Counted from the first letter of the stretch, positions 48,436 through 58,385 are shown. The stretch: 64,000 bases of DNA from Blastochloris viridis (GCF_001402875.1 NZ_CP012946.1:2892001-2956000); one strand, 5' to 3'. Notes: generated by a model not told the origin, from the sequence alone. Made by a program: numbers and translations.

Positions 48436-49218
48436 TCAGGTCTGCCGTTCGACCAGGAGCTTCTTGATCTCGGCGATCGCTTTCGCCGGGTTCAAGCCCT
48501 TCGGGCATGCCTTCGAGCAGTTGAGGATGGTGTGGCAGCGATAGAGCCGGAACGGGTCCTCGACGTGGTCGAGCCGCTCGCCGGTGTATTCATCGCGGCT
48601 GTCGATGATCCAGCGATAGGCCTGCAGCAGCACCGCCGGGCCGAGATAGCGGTCGGCGTTCCACCAGTAGCTCGGGCACGAGGTCGAGCAGCAAAAGCAC
48701 AGGATGCACTCGTAGAGCCCGTCGAGCTTGGCGCGGTCGTCGTGGGTCTGCTCCCACTCCTTTTCCGGCGCCGGCGTCACCGTCTTCAGCCACGGATCGA
48801 TGGCGGCGTGCTGGGCGTAGATCGCGGTGAGGTCGGGCACCAGATCCTTCACCACCGGCATGTGCGGCAGCGGATAGATCTTGATGACGCCCTTCACCTC
48901 GTCCATGCCCTTGGTGCAGGCCAGGGTGTTGACGCCGTCGATATTCATCGCGCACGAGCCGCAGATGCCCTCGCGGCATGAGCGACGGAAGGTCAGGGTC
49001 GGGTCGACCTTGTTCTTGATCCAGATCAGCCCGTCGAGCACCATCGGCCCGCAATCGCCGCGGTCGACGTAATAGGTGTCGATGCGCGGATTGTGGCCGT
49101 CCTCGGGATCCCAGCGGTAGATGCGCAGCTCGGTGAGGTTGACCGCACCCTTGGGGTGCGGCCACACCTTGCCCTGCTTGACCTTGGAGTTCTTCGGCAG
49201 CGTGAACTGGACCATCAT
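48436..49218 (-). CDS. sdhB: Succinate dehydrogenase iron-sulfur subunit
   Basis: 260-residue subunit with three iron-sulfur clusters. The [2Fe-2S] ligands are in [14 protein letters not shown] and LAC; the [4Fe-4S] and [3Fe-4S] ligands are in [16 protein letters not shown] and [20 protein letters not shown]. Start at the ATG 49218 (a second ATG follows directly). It is separated from sdhA by the vapD-like gene, a departure from the usual direct adjacency. Confidence 0.96.
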   Translation of the reverse strand: MMVQFTLPKNSKVKQGKVWPHPKGAVNLTELRIYRWDPEDGHNPRIDTYYVDRGDCGPMVLDGLIWIKNKVDPTLTFRRSCREGICGSCAMNIDGVNTLACTKGMDEVKGVIKIYPLPHMPVVKDLVPDLTAIYAQHAAIDPWLKTVTPAPEKEWEQTHDDRAKLDGLYECILCFCCSTSCPSYWWNADRYLGPAVLLQAYRWIIDSRDEYTGERLDHVEDPFRLYRCHTILNCSKACPKGLNPAKAIAEIKKLLVERQT

Positions 49219-49239
49219 CAAACCTATTTAGATCGCGAC

Positions 49240-49581
49240 TTAATCTTCATCTTCAAGGGCTACTTTGAGGTCATTGTTTTCCTCAATGCGCAGCATCCTG
49301 ATGTCGCGAACAGCCGGTGTGAACCACGGGAATTTTTTCGCTAACCGTTGTACTACCCGAACGCATTTCACAGCGTCGACGGTTTCGTCTCCGAAGTACG
49401 CACTTCCCTGTTTCCATTCGAAGCCTCGCGACGTCAAATAGTTCCTGACATCAGCGTAAGCATTGTTCCAGGACTGGTTAGGGTAAGTTTGCTTTAAGAT
49501 TTCGGTGTCGAAATCGAACACGATCGCGTACACTCGCCCCCCCCTTGGTCTATTGTGTCCGATGCCGACCGCTGTAGCCAT
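49240..49581 (-). CDS. vapD: VapD-family protein (Cas2-like fold), inserted between sdhA and sdhB
   Basis: Recognised by YAIVFDFDTEILKQTYPNQS, then WNNAYADVRNYLTSRGFEWK, QGSAYFGDETVDAVKCV, and VRDIRMLRIEENNDL, the VapD pattern. VapD proteins have a ferredoxin-like fold akin to Cas2, and some are ribonucleases. Two starts are possible: ATG 49581 with a GAGGG site (113 residues), or GTG 49533 after a G-run, giving the canonical 97-residue protein. Composition is visibly less GC-rich than sdhA or sdhB, suggesting acquisition. No VapX-like antitoxin is evident. It lies 10 bases after sdhA and 21 before sdhB. Confidence 0.85.
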   Translation of the reverse strand: MATAVGIGHNRPRGGRVYAIVFDFDTEILKQTYPNQSWNNAYADVRNYLTSRGFEWKQGSAYFGDETVDAVKCVRVVQRLAKKFPWFTPAVRDIRMLRIEENNDLKVALEDED

Positions 49582-49591
49582 CTGAAAGCCC

Positions 49592-51421
49592 TCAATAGAC
49601 GCGCTTCTTCGGCTCGATGTATTCGACGTCGTTGGAGAGCGTGTAGGTGTGCACCGGCCGGTAGTCGATCGTGACCGACTTCTTGACCGGGTCTGCCCAC
49701 AGCAAGGTGTGCTTCATCCAGTTGGCATCGTCGCGGTCCGGAAAATCCTCGCGGGCGTGGGCGCCGCGCGACTCGGTGCGGTTCGCGGCCGCCTCCATCG
49801 TCACCACCGCCTGCGCGATCAGATTGTCGAACTCCAGCGTCTCGATCAGGTCGGAGTTCCAGATCAGCGAGCGGTCGGTGACCTTGAGATCGGCCGAGGT
49901 CTGCCACACCTGGTGGATCAGTTCCTTGCCTTCCGCCAGCACCTCGCCGGTGCGGAACACCGCGCAGTTCGACTGCATCACCTTCTGCATCTCAAGGCGC
50001 AGCTTGGCGGTCGGGGTCGAGCCCGAGGCGTGGCGCAGGGTGTCGAGCCGGCCCAGCGCGGCGTCGTAGGCGTCGCCGGGCAGGTCGTCGTGACCACGCT
50101 TGTCGATGGTCTCGGCGCAGCGCGCGCCGGCGGCGCGGCCGAACACCACGAGGTCGATCAGCGAGTTCGAGCCGAGGCGGTTGGCGCCGTGCACCGACAC
50201 GCACGCCGCCTCGCCGACCGCGAGCAGACCCGGCACCACCTGGTCGGGATTGCCGCCCGCCTTGGTCAGCACCTCGCCGTGGAAATTGGTCGGGATGCCA
50301 CCCATGTTGTAGTGAACGGTCGGGATGACCGGGATCGGCTCCTTGGTGACGTCGACGCCGGCGAAAATCATCGCGCTCTCGGAGATACCGGGCAGGCGCT
50401 CGGCCAGCACCTTGGGATCGAGATGGTCGAGGTGCAGGTAGATGTGGTCCTTGTTCTTGCCGACGCCGCGGCCTTCCCTGATCTCGATCGTCATCGAGCG
50501 CGACACCACGTCGCGCGAGGCGAGATCCTTGGCGGACGGCGCGTAGCGCTCCATGAAGCGCTCGCCGGCGGCGTTGACGAGATAGCCGCCCTCGCCACGC
50601 GAGCCCTCGGTGATCAGGCAGCCCGAACCGTAAATGCCGGTCGGGTGGAATTGCACGAACTCCATGTCCTGCAGGGCGAGGCCGGCGCGCAGCACCATGG
50701 CGTTGCCGTCGCCGGTGCAGGTGTGGGCGCTGGTCGCCGAAAAGTAGGCGCGGCCGTAGCCGCCGGTGGCGAGCACGGTCTTGTGCGAGCGGAACGCGTG
50801 CAGCGTGCCGTCGTCGAGCTTCAGCGCGATCACGCCGCGGCAGGCGCCGCCCTCCATGATCAGGTCGAGCGCGAAATACTCGACGAAGAACTCGGCGCGG
50901 TGCTTCAGCGCCGCGCCGTACATGGTGTGCAGCATGGCATGGCCGGTGCGGTCGGCGGCGGCGCAGGTGCGCTGCGCGATGCCCTTGCCGAAATGCGTGG
51001 TCATGCCGCCGAACGGGCGCTGGTAGATCTTGCCGTCCTCGGTGCGCGAGAACGGCACGCCCCAGTGCTCCAGCTCGTAGACCGCGGCGGGGGCGTTGCG
51101 CACCATGTATTCGATGGCGTCCTGGTCGCCGAGCCAGTCCGACCCCTTGACGGTGTCGTACATGTGCCAGCGCCAATCGTCCTCGCCCATGTTGCCGAGC
51201 GAGGCGGCAACGCCGCCCTGCGCCGCCACGGTGTGCGAGCGGGTGGGGAACACCTTGGTGATGCACGCCGTGCGCAGCCCGGCCTGCGAGCAGCCGACCA
51301 CGGCGCGAAGGCCCGCGCCGCCGGCGCCAACCACCACCACGTCGTACTTATGCTCGGTGATCGGATAGGCCTTGCCGTTGATCGAAGGCGCCGTCGCGCC
51401 GTTGGAGCCGTTCGTGGCCAT
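49592..51421 (-). CDS. sdhA: Succinate dehydrogenase flavoprotein subunit
   Basis: 609-residue catalytic subunit with covalent FAD, oxidising succinate to fumarate. FAD site [14 protein letters not shown], the covalent-histidine segment [18 protein letters not shown], catalytic-arginine region [15 protein letters not shown] and [17 protein letters not shown]. The ATG at 51421 gives the normal length. It overlaps nothing but lies five bases after sdhD. Confidence 0.97.
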   Translation of the reverse strand: MATNGSNGATAPSINGKAYPITEHKYDVVVVGAGGAGLRAVVGCSQAGLRTACITKVFPTRSHTVAAQGGVAASLGNMGEDDWRWHMYDTVKGSDWLGDQDAIEYMVRNAPAAVYELEHWGVPFSRTEDGKIYQRPFGGMTTHFGKGIAQRTCAAADRTGHAMLHTMYGAALKHRAEFFVEYFALDLIMEGGACRGVIALKLDDGTLHAFRSHKTVLATGGYGRAYFSATSAHTCTGDGNAMVLRAGLALQDMEFVQFHPTGIYGSGCLITEGSRGEGGYLVNAAGERFMERYAPSAKDLASRDVVSRSMTIEIREGRGVGKNKDHIYLHLDHLDPKVLAERLPGISESAMIFAGVDVTKEPIPVIPTVHYNMGGIPTNFHGEVLTKAGGNPDQVVPGLLAVGEAACVSVHGANRLGSNSLIDLVVFGRAAGARCAETIDKRGHDDLPGDAYDAALGRLDTLRHASGSTPTAKLRLEMQKVMQSNCAVFRTGEVLAEGKELIHQVWQTSADLKVTDRSLIWNSDLIETLEFDNLIAQAVVTMEAAANRTESRGAHAREDFPDRDDANWMKHTLLWADPVKKSVTIDYRPVHTYTLSNDVEYIEPKKRVY

Positions 51422-51426
51422 TAAGC

Positions 51427-51822
51427 TCAACCCCCGAAAGCGATCTTGAGAACCGCGAACACCCCGGCCGCGCCGACGATGTAGCAGAAGAAGCTGTTCG
51501 CCATCAGCGTGGCGAACTTGATGAGATCGCCGTGCACGTAATCCTCGATGATCACCTGCATGCCGATCTTCATGTGATAGGCGCCGGTGGCGATCACCAG
51601 GACGAAGGGGATCGCGATCAGCGGATTGGCGATCCAGTGCAGCACGGTGGCGTGGTCCTTGCCGTGCAGGAACACCAGCGCGCCGACGAAGACGAGGGTG
51701 AGCGGGATCAGCGCGACGCCGGTGATGCGCTCGGCCCAGAAGTGCTGGGTGCCGTGCTTGGCCGAGCCCAGCGCGCGGGCGCGGGCCATCGGGGTGCGGA
51801 TCGAGGTGTTGGCGTTCGACAT
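51427..51822 (-). CDS. sdhD: Succinate dehydrogenase membrane anchor SdhD
   Basis: 131-residue anchor with three membrane helices; helps bind haem b and quinone. [18 protein letters not shown] holds the haem histidine and the quinone-site Asp-Tyr. Follows sdhC by eight bases. Confidence 0.93.
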   Translation of the reverse strand: MSNANTSIRTPMARARALGSAKHGTQHFWAERITGVALIPLTLVFVGALVFLHGKDHATVLHWIANPLIAIPFVLVIATGAYHMKIGMQVIIEDYVHGDLIKFATLMANSFFCYIVGAAGVFAVLKIAFGG

Positions 51823-51830
51823 CGGCTCTC

Positions 51831-52229
51831 TCAAAGCAGGAGGTAGGCCGCGCCCCAGACCGCGACGGTCAGGGCGCCGGAGAAAGCGAACGAGCCATAG
51901 GTCAGGAGCTCGCGCTCGACCGGACCGAAGCCGCGCCCAAAATCCCAGATGAAGTGACGAAGGCCGCCGGCCATGTGCTGGAACAGCGCCCAGGTGTAGC
52001 CGACCAGCACGAGCTGGCCGATCCAGGTGCCGAACGCCCAGCTGACGAGGTCGAACGCCTCCGGCGAGGTGATCGCCGCCACCAGCCACACCACCAGCAG
52101 CAGCGTACCGAAATACAGCGCCGCCCCGGTGATCCGGTGCAGGATGGAACTCATCATCGTCATCATCGGCCGGTAGATCATCAGATGCGGCGACAACGGC
52201 CGTTCGACGCGGGTTTGCACCTTTGCCAT
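51831..52229 (-). CDS. sdhC: Succinate dehydrogenase cytochrome b556 subunit SdhC
   Basis: 132-residue haem anchor with three membrane helices. The start [20 protein letters not shown] with [15 protein letters not shown] is diagnostic, and [18 protein letters not shown] carries the haem ligand. First gene of sdhCDA-vapD-B; divergent from a LysR regulator across 315 bases. Confidence 0.95.
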   Translation of the reverse strand: MAKVQTRVERPLSPHLMIYRPMMTMMSSILHRITGAALYFGTLLLVVWLVAAITSPEAFDLVSWAFGTWIGQLVLVGYTWALFQHMAGGLRHFIWDFGRGFGPVERELLTYGSFAFSGALTVAVWGAAYLLL

Positions 52230-52508
52230 TCCTTCACTCCTGGCTGCTGCTCGGCTGCCGGCGCGCGGCGGGATGAAACGATCGTCCAGGCCGGCGCGCC
52301 ACCCCGGCATGCGCAGTATCGCCGCGCTGCGGGTCGCTCCGATGACATTGTTCGGCGCCATCCGCCGATTTTCCAGCTCCGACCGGGAGGACCAACCCAG
52401 CCGAAACCGCCCTCTGGTTGTATAAATCGCAACCAAAAGGTGTATGACTTCGTCAGTTGCGAAGGTGACCGATCCGATTTCGCCACGCAATCTGTTTTTT
52501 GTCTAAGG

Positions 52509-52531
52509 TACCTTCTCGGTTCGCGAAGGTA
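52509..52531. promoter_or_regulatory. TACCTTC-N9-GAAGGTA palindrome, candidate LysR-type site
   Basis: A perfect 7-bp inverted repeat separated by nine bases, 14 bases before the LysR start and about 280 before sdhC. A third GCGAAGGT half-site is near 52458. Size and position fit an autoregulatory LysR site; sdh control is possible. Confidence 0.5.
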
Positions 52532-52544
52532 GCGGCGACATTCT

Positions 52545-53444
52545 ATGCGATTCGATCTGACTGACCTCGACCTGTTCCGCCACGTCGCCGACGCCGGCAG
52601 CATCACCGCCGGCGCGGCGCGGGTCAACCTCGCACTGGCTGCGGCATCGACTCGCATCCGCAACATGGAGGCCTCGCTCGGCGCCGCCCTTCTGGTACGA
52701 AGCCGCCAGGGCGTGACGCCGACCAATGCCGGCCGCACCCTGCTGCAGCACGCCCGCGCCATCCTGGCCCAGACCGAGCGCATGAACGCCGAGCTTGCGG
52801 CCTATTCCGGCGGCATGGCCGGGCAGGTGCGGGTGCTGTCCAACACCAACGCATTGACCGAGTTCCTGCCCGAGGCGCTGAGCGCCTTCCTCACCGCCAA
52901 CCCCAAGATCAGCGTCGACATCGAGGAGCGATTGTCCGACGAGATCGTGGTGCTGGTGGCCGAGGGCGTCGCCGATATCGGCATTGTCGCCGGCACCGTC
53001 GACACCGGCTCGCTGGAAACCTTCCCGTTCCGCTCCGACCGGTTCGTGCTGGTGGTGGCGACGGACGATGCGCTGGCGGAGCTGAGCCGCGTCACCTTCT
53101 CCGACGTGCTCGGACACGATTTCGTCGGGCTCGACCGCGCCTCGGCGCTGCAGCGCTTCCTGGCTGACAAGGCGGCGCGCATCGGCCGCCAGTTGCGCTT
53201 ACGGGTGCAGCTCCGCAGCTTCGATGCGGTGTGCCGCATGGTCGAGTGCAAGGTCGGGCTCGGCATCGTGCCGCAGAGCACCGCGCTGCGGGCGATGCGC
53301 AGCATGGCGATCAGAACCGTCGATCTCGACGACGCCTGGGCCCAGCGCGAGCTCACCATTTGCGTGCGCGGCCTGGACAAGCTGCCGCCCTACAGCCGCC
53401 GGCTGGTGGAGCACCTCAAGGGCGTCGAGGACCCGCAGCGTTAG
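52545..53444 (+). CDS. LysR-family transcriptional regulator
   Basis: 299 residues with the N-terminal winged helix-turn-helix (LFRHVADAGSITAGAARVNL, ALAAASTRIRNMEASLGAAL) and a periplasmic-binding-like effector domain (VRVLSNTNALTEFLPEALSA). Divergently placed to sdhCDAB, the classic LysR arrangement, which makes sdh a candidate target. Effector unknown. Confidence 0.9.
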   Translation: MRFDLTDLDLFRHVADAGSITAGAARVNLALAAASTRIRNMEASLGAALLVRSRQGVTPTNAGRTLLQHARAILAQTERMNAELAAYSGGMAGQVRVLSNTNALTEFLPEALSAFLTANPKISVDIEERLSDEIVVLVAEGVADIGIVAGTVDTGSLETFPFRSDRFVLVVATDDALAELSRVTFSDVLGHDFVGLDRASALQRFLADKAARIGRQLRLRVQLRSFDAVCRMVECKVGLGIVPQSTALRAMRSMAIRTVDLDDAWAQRELTICVRGLDKLPPYSRRLVEHLKGVEDPQR

Positions 53445-53488
53445 GCGAACGGCCGACGGCTGGACCGCACGATCGGCCGCGAACTGCT

Positions 53489-55453
53489 TCAGTGGAAATA
53501 GCGGGTGTTGCCGTCGAGCCGCCACACCAGGCCGCTGGGGGTGAACTCCATCGTCACCGTGCCGTCGACCGCGGCGCCGGCGATGCGGGTCAGCACCATC
53601 GAGCCGAACCCGCGCGCGGCGGGTGGCGCCGCAATCGGCGGCCCGCCCTCCTCCAGCCATTCCAACTGGAAGCGGTCGTCGGCGCTGGCGCCCCATTTCA
53701 CCACCACCCGGCCCTTGCCGTTGGACAGCGCGCCGAACCGGGTGGCGTTGCTGGCCAGTTCGTGGAAGGCGAGGCCGAGGTTCTGCGCCGGCTCCGGCGC
53801 GACCTCGACATTGGGGCCGTCGAGCACGAGCCGTTCGTCCGCCATCACGCCGAACGGCTTCATCTGCGCCAGCAGCAGATCGCGCAGCCGGATGCTGGCC
53901 CACTGCCGCTCCACCAGCAGCGCCTGGGTCAGCGACAACCCCTGCAGGCGCTCGGAGAATCGGTCGAGGAAATCGTTGATGCCGGTGGAGATGCGGCCGG
54001 TCTGGCGCGCCATGCCCTCCACCACCGCCAGCTGGTTCTTGGCGCGGTGCAGCGTCTCCCGCATCAGCAGTTCGACCCGGGCCTGGGAGTCCTTGCGGGC
54101 GGTGATGTCGTAGAACGCCACCACCCCGGCCACCACCGTTCCGGAACGGTCGCGCACCGGGGCCGAACTGACGGCGATGGTGCCACGGCTGCCGTCGCCA
54201 CGGACGATGTCGATCTCGACCTCGGTCACCGTCTCGCCATAGCAGAGCGCCCGCGCCAGCGGCCATTCGTCGAGTTCGAAGCGTTGGCCGTCGGCGTGGA
54301 AGCCAACCAGGGTGGCGTAGGCATCAATGCCGCCAGTGGGATCGAGCGGGCCGCGCAGGATGGCGGAGACCTGATCGTTCGCCAGCAGCACCCGCCCGCT
54401 CGGCGCCTCGGCGACGATCACCCCGATCGGCATCGCCCGCACCACACCTTCCAGCCGGGCACGGCCGAGGTCGAGCTCGGACTCCGCGTCGCGCAAGGCG
54501 CGGCGACTGGCCCAGAACAGCGCAAACCCGGTAAGCAGCGCGAACGAGCCGAGCGCCGCCAGCCGCCGCAGCCAGGGGCGGTAGATCGCCCAGGACTCCA
54601 CCGAATAGACCGCGGCGAGCGGCAAGCCCTCGATCCGCCGATAGGCCGCCACGCGGCTGGCGAGGTCGGCCGGCCGCTGGCCGGCGAACACATCGGCGCG
54701 ACGCCCGCTCGCCAACGCCGCAAGCAGCGCCTCCGACGCCGGCACTGACGCCTCTTCGCTTATCGGGTAACGGACCAGAACGGTGCCGTCGGTGCGGATC
54801 AGCGCCGCGACGGAATCCTCGTCGCGGCTCAGCACGGCGCGGAAAAAGCCCTCGAAATAGCGCGGGCGGACCACCACCCCGATGCCGCCGTCGAAGCCGC
54901 CGTCGCGCGCCGTGCCGTCGCTGCGCGACAGCCGGCGGCTCACCGTGAAGGCGACGACGCCGCTGATGTCGCCCTTGAACGGCACGCTGACATAGAGCCC
55001 CGCGTCATCCCGCATGGCGAGAAAGTCGTCGCGACGGGACATGTCGATCGAAGGCGAGGGGAACCCCCGGCTGGTTACCGCAACGTGGCCGTCGGGGCCA
55101 ACCAGGAACACCGCCTCGACTTCCGGCAGTTCGGTCGCGAGCGACTTCAACACGCCGTAGAGTTCCTGCGACTGGCGGATTTCCGGCCAGGTCCGACCGT
55201 CGATGTGCTCCTCGACCCGCGCCAGTACCACCCGGATCATCTGCAGCACCGCGGTGGCGTGCTCGGCCAGCGACTCGGTCTTCGCCAGCACCTCCTCGCG
55301 AAGATGACCGTGGGTCTGCCGATAGTCGACCACCGCCCCGACCAGAAAGATGGAGAGCGGTAGCAGCACTGAGGCCACAGCGAGAAAGTGTCCCGGACGT
55401 CGAAGAGACCGACGGCGCGAACTCTCGCTCGTCTGTTGGACAGAAGCCGGCAT
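53489..55453 (-). CDS. HWE-type sensor histidine kinase with Cache-like and PAS domains
   Basis: 654-residue membrane kinase. Helix 1 at about 22-43, an outside Cache-like domain to about 295 (with VEAVFLVGPDGHVAVTSRGF), helix 2 at about 297-316, a PAS domain at about 331-450, then the phospho-acceptor His469 in MRETLHRAKNQLAVVEGMAR. The catalytic domain shows the HWE family marks: His564-Glu565 in AFHELASNATRFGALS and Trp599-x-Glu601. No response regulator is adjacent, so its partner is elsewhere. Signal unknown. Confidence 0.9.
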   Translation of the reverse strand: MPASVQQTSESSRRRSLRRPGHFLAVASVLLPLSIFLVGAVVDYRQTHGHLREEVLAKTESLAEHATAVLQMIRVVLARVEEHIDGRTWPEIRQSQELYGVLKSLATELPEVEAVFLVGPDGHVAVTSRGFPSPSIDMSRRDDFLAMRDDAGLYVSVPFKGDISGVVAFTVSRRLSRSDGTARDGGFDGGIGVVVRPRYFEGFFRAVLSRDEDSVAALIRTDGTVLVRYPISEEASVPASEALLAALASGRRADVFAGQRPADLASRVAAYRRIEGLPLAAVYSVESWAIYRPWLRRLAALGSFALLTGFALFWASRRALRDAESELDLGRARLEGVVRAMPIGVIVAEAPSGRVLLANDQVSAILRGPLDPTGGIDAYATLVGFHADGQRFELDEWPLARALCYGETVTEVEIDIVRGDGSRGTIAVSSAPVRDRSGTVVAGVVAFYDITARKDSQARVELLMRETLHRAKNQLAVVEGMARQTGRISTGINDFLDRFSERLQGLSLTQALLVERQWASIRLRDLLLAQMKPFGVMADERLVLDGPNVEVAPEPAQNLGLAFHELASNATRFGALSNGKGRVVVKWGASADDRFQLEWLEEGGPPIAAPPAARGFGSMVLTRIAGAAVDGTVTMEFTPSGLVWRLDGNTRYFH

Positions 55454-56101
55454 CGCGAAAATTTGCGCCCCTCAAGAACAATGCGACCAACGCCAGCACA
55501 GGCGTCGGGTTCCCCGCGATTTGGAAAAAAGCGCTATTTTGGCATTAATTTACCACCGCGACCTGTATGTAAATTACCTAGGTCGCGCGCCAGGCTGGCT
55601 GATAGACTGGCGGCCGATCACGTCGCGGACCTGCGGGCGACGCAATACGCATTTCCGGGTGATCCCTGTGTGATTCGGAAACACCCTCGCCGGAAAGCAC
55701 TTGATTTAAAACGATTTTTCGGAAATCCGCGTCCAGAACTGCGGCCTGATCGGCCGGAATTCATATAATCTTTCTATAATACGGATCTGGTGAATCGCCG
55801 TCCAGGTCTCGGCATCATGCCGGCTCCTGTGCCAGTGGATAACCCACCCGCCCGAGCAGAGCTGCGGGCAGCCTGCCCCGCGCCGCGGCAGAGCAACAAC
55901 ACCCTGCAATGCGCATGTTTTTCTCCCTTGCGAGGTCAGGGAGGGTGGCCCCGCAGGTGGTGTCGGTCGGGGCGATCCGCCGATGATGTTGCATTACGGT
56001 TCCGAGGCGGCTTCAAGAAACCGTTTAGCCTAGGTTAAATCCATACTAACGATGATAGACTTGACCTTGACTGGACCGATTCCCGCGGGCCGCGGCCCGG
56101 A
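55454..56101. other. Intergenic region with AT-rich segment and hairpins
   Basis: About 650 bases with no gene I can support. 55520-55580 and 55700-55790 are A/T-rich. Structures: GCGACCT/AGGTCGC inverted repeat (55558-55564 and 55580-55586), an ACTGCGGCC-TGATC-GGCCGGAAT hairpin (55738-55760) of the family behind ubiV, and CTCCCT/AGGGAG (55923-55943). Possible small RNA or decayed sequence, undetermined. Confidence 0.4.
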
Positions 56102-56779
56102 CTATTCGCGCCGCAGGATCTTGTCGACCACGAACGCCGCCAGCCGGTCTTCGTGAAAGGCACGGCGGATGCCGTCCGGGTCGTAGTCGGTGGCGATCCA
56201 GTCGCGGAACGCGATCGGCGCGGCCTGGTTGCGGGCGAGATAGCTGTCGAAGAAGGCATCGAGCACGCCGGTGCGCGACTGGCGGATGTGGCCGTAGCGG
56301 GCGCTGAGCTGGGCCATCGCCTCGGCCACCGGGCGGTTCTCGTGCAAGATGAGGTAGAGCGCGGCGACGAAGCCGGCGCGGTCAGCGCCCGACTTGCAGT
56401 GGATCACCGCCGGATATTCGATGCCGGCGAACAGCCGCTCGGCGGCGAACACGTCCTCGGCCGGCGGCAGCTCGCGCGAGCGCATCGGCAGGTCGACCAG
56501 CGCCAGCCCATGGCGCGCGCAGGCCTCCACCTCCAGCGGATAACTGCCGAACTCGCGGCCGCCGCGCAAATTCACCACCGTCCTGATGCCGAGACGGGCG
56601 AAGGCGGCGATGTCCGGCGGCGCTGGCTGATTGGACCGCCACAGCTTGTCGGAGACGCGGTGGCGGTTTTTCCACACCAGCCGGAACAGGCCGTGGTCCG
56701 CCATCAGCATATTGGCCCACGCCGCCGCGCGCGCCGTCGGGCCGGCGATCGGACGGGTCCAGCGGGCGATACGAGCCAT
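56102..56779 (-). CDS. Dual-specificity/tyrosine phosphatase-like protein
   Basis: About 225-residue phosphatase with the P-loop HCKSGADRAG: catalytic Cys128 and Arg134. N-terminal part KLWRSNQPAPPDIAAFARLG and TVVNLRGGREFGSYPLEVEA fits the Y_phosphatase3/DSP-like group that acts on phosphoproteins or phospholipids. The start at 56779 is the first ATG giving the usual length. No signal peptide is evident. Substrate not known. Confidence 0.82.
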   Translation of the reverse strand: MARIARWTRPIAGPTARAAAWANMLMADHGLFRLVWKNRHRVSDKLWRSNQPAPPDIAAFARLGIRTVVNLRGGREFGSYPLEVEACARHGLALVDLPMRSRELPPAEDVFAAERLFAGIEYPAVIHCKSGADRAGFVAALYLILHENRPVAEAMAQLSARYGHIRQSRTGVLDAFFDSYLARNQAAPIAFRDWIATDYDPDGIRRAFHEDRLAAFVVDKILRRE

Positions 56780-56880
56780 GCGGCGGGCATACCGCTGGTC
56801 GGGTGTGGGGAAAAAGACGCTGCGCACGGTCGGTCTATATCGGGTCGACACTGCGGCGACAACCCGGCGCCGGCCGGGTT

Positions 56881-58166
56881 CAGGGCGCCGAACTCGGGTT
56901 AACGGCGGTTTCGGGGTTGCGGAAGGTCTGATTCGATGAGGGGCCTCGATTCGGAGCCCCGCCATGAGCCTTGATGGCCTGAGCCTTGATGGCCTGTTCG
57001 TCCCCGAGAAGTCGCGCCTGAAGGTGCTGCTCGACCACCTGTCGGTGATCGAGGACCCACGCGAGGCGTGGCGGGTGGCTCACCCGCTGCCGGAGGTGCT
57101 GCTTTTGGTGGTGTGCGGCACCTTGGCGGACTGCGACGACTACGAGGGGATCGCCGAGTGGGGCGAGACGCATCTGTCGTTTCTGCGCCGCTTCCTGCCC
57201 TACCACCACGGGGTTCCGGGGGCGCGCTGGCTGACCTTGCTGATGAACCGCATCGACCCGGACCTGTTCGCGGCGGCGTTCACGGCGTGGGTTCGGGAGA
57301 GCTGGCCGGATCGCCCGGACCTGGTGGCGATCGACGGCAAGACCTCGCGGCGCAGCCACGACCGCGGGGCCGGCAAGGCGCCGCTGCATCTCGTTTCCGC
57401 CTTCGCCACCACGCGCCGTCTGGTGCTCGGCCAGGAGGCGGTCGCCGACAAGAGCAGCGAGACCACGGCGATCCCCCTCCTGATCGAGCGGCTCGCCGCC
57501 GCCGGCGGCCTCGACGGCACCCTGATCTCGATCGACGCCATCGCCACCAATCCGACCATCGCCACCGCCATCCGAGGCGCCAAGGCCGACTATCTGCTCG
57601 CCGTGAAGGCCAACCAGCCGACCCTGCGGGCCGAGATCGAGAGCTTCTTCGCCGAGGCGCCCGCGGCCGAGACCGAGAGCGTCACCGACCTCGACAAGGG
57701 CCATGGCCGCATCGAGAGCCGCACCGTCACGGTTGCCCGCGAGGTCGATTGGCTGAAGGGTGATCGGCGCTTTCCCGGCGAATTGCGGCTGCCCGACGTC
57801 GCCACCATCGTGCGCGTCGCATCGCACGCCGAACTCGCCGACCGCGGCCGCTTCGAGACCCGATACTACATCTCCTCGGCCGCGCTCTCGGCAACCGCCG
57901 CCGCCGAGGCCGTGCGAAGCCACTGGGCGATCGAGAACAGCCTGCACTGGGTCCTCGACGTCACCTTCGGCGACGACCAGTCCCGCCTGCGCACGGGACA
58001 CGGCGCCAGGAACATGGCCGTCGTCCGCCACTTCGCCTTCAATCTCCTGCGCGCCGTCACCGACAAGAAAAGCCTCAGGCTCAGGCGAAAGCGCGCTGGC
58101 TGGGACCCCGAATACTGTGCTCAAGTCCTCGGACACAGGGCGCGTTAACCCGGATTCGGTGCCCTG
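56881..58166 (+). mobile_element. Intact ISAs1-family insertion sequence
   Basis: 1286-bp element bounded by 24-bp inverted repeats: 56881-56904 (starting CAGGGCGCCGAACTCGGG) and 58143-58166 (reading outward CAGGGCACCGAATCCGGG), three mismatches. A perfect 10-bp target duplication CGGCCGGGTT flanks it at 56871-56880 and 58167-58176. One transposase gene fills the element. The intact ends, duplication and open frame indicate a recent, probably active copy. Confidence 0.95.
56964..58148 (+). CDS. ISAs1-family DDE transposase
   Basis: 394-residue transposase. DDE residues are likely Asp124 (VAIDGKTSRRS), Asp191 (SIDAIATNPTI) and Glu324 (WAIENSLHWVLDVTFGDD). N-terminal DDE_Tnp_1-associated domain includes HLSVIEDPREAWRVAHPLPE. 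The stop codon lies within the right terminal repeat. Complete length for the family. Confidence 0.95.
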   Translation: MSLDGLSLDGLFVPEKSRLKVLLDHLSVIEDPREAWRVAHPLPEVLLLVVCGTLADCDDYEGIAEWGETHLSFLRRFLPYHHGVPGARWLTLLMNRIDPDLFAAAFTAWVRESWPDRPDLVAIDGKTSRRSHDRGAGKAPLHLVSAFATTRRLVLGQEAVADKSSETTAIPLLIERLAAAGGLDGTLISIDAIATNPTIATAIRGAKADYLLAVKANQPTLRAEIESFFAEAPAAETESVTDLDKGHGRIESRTVTVAREVDWLKGDRRFPGELRLPDVATIVRVASHAELADRGRFETRYYISSAALSATAAAEAVRSHWAIENSLHWVLDVTFGDDQSRLRTGHGARNMAVVRHFAFNLLRAVTDKKSLRLRRKRAGWDPEYCAQVLGHRAR

Positions 58167-58385
58167 CGGCCGGGTTGGAGGCGTTCGAAGCGCCCGGCGC
58201 CGGCCCGACGCACGGCGGCGTGACAATACCGCCGCAGACGGCGCTGTCCCGCCGCCGCCGATAATGCTAAGGCGGCGCCAGACTGCGGATCTGCGGCGCC
58301 GGGGCGGTCACCCCGACACATGCGCGTGCAATCCGCCCCCCCCGCCGGCGTGGACGCCGCCGCCCTCGACCGACCAGCCTTCCAA

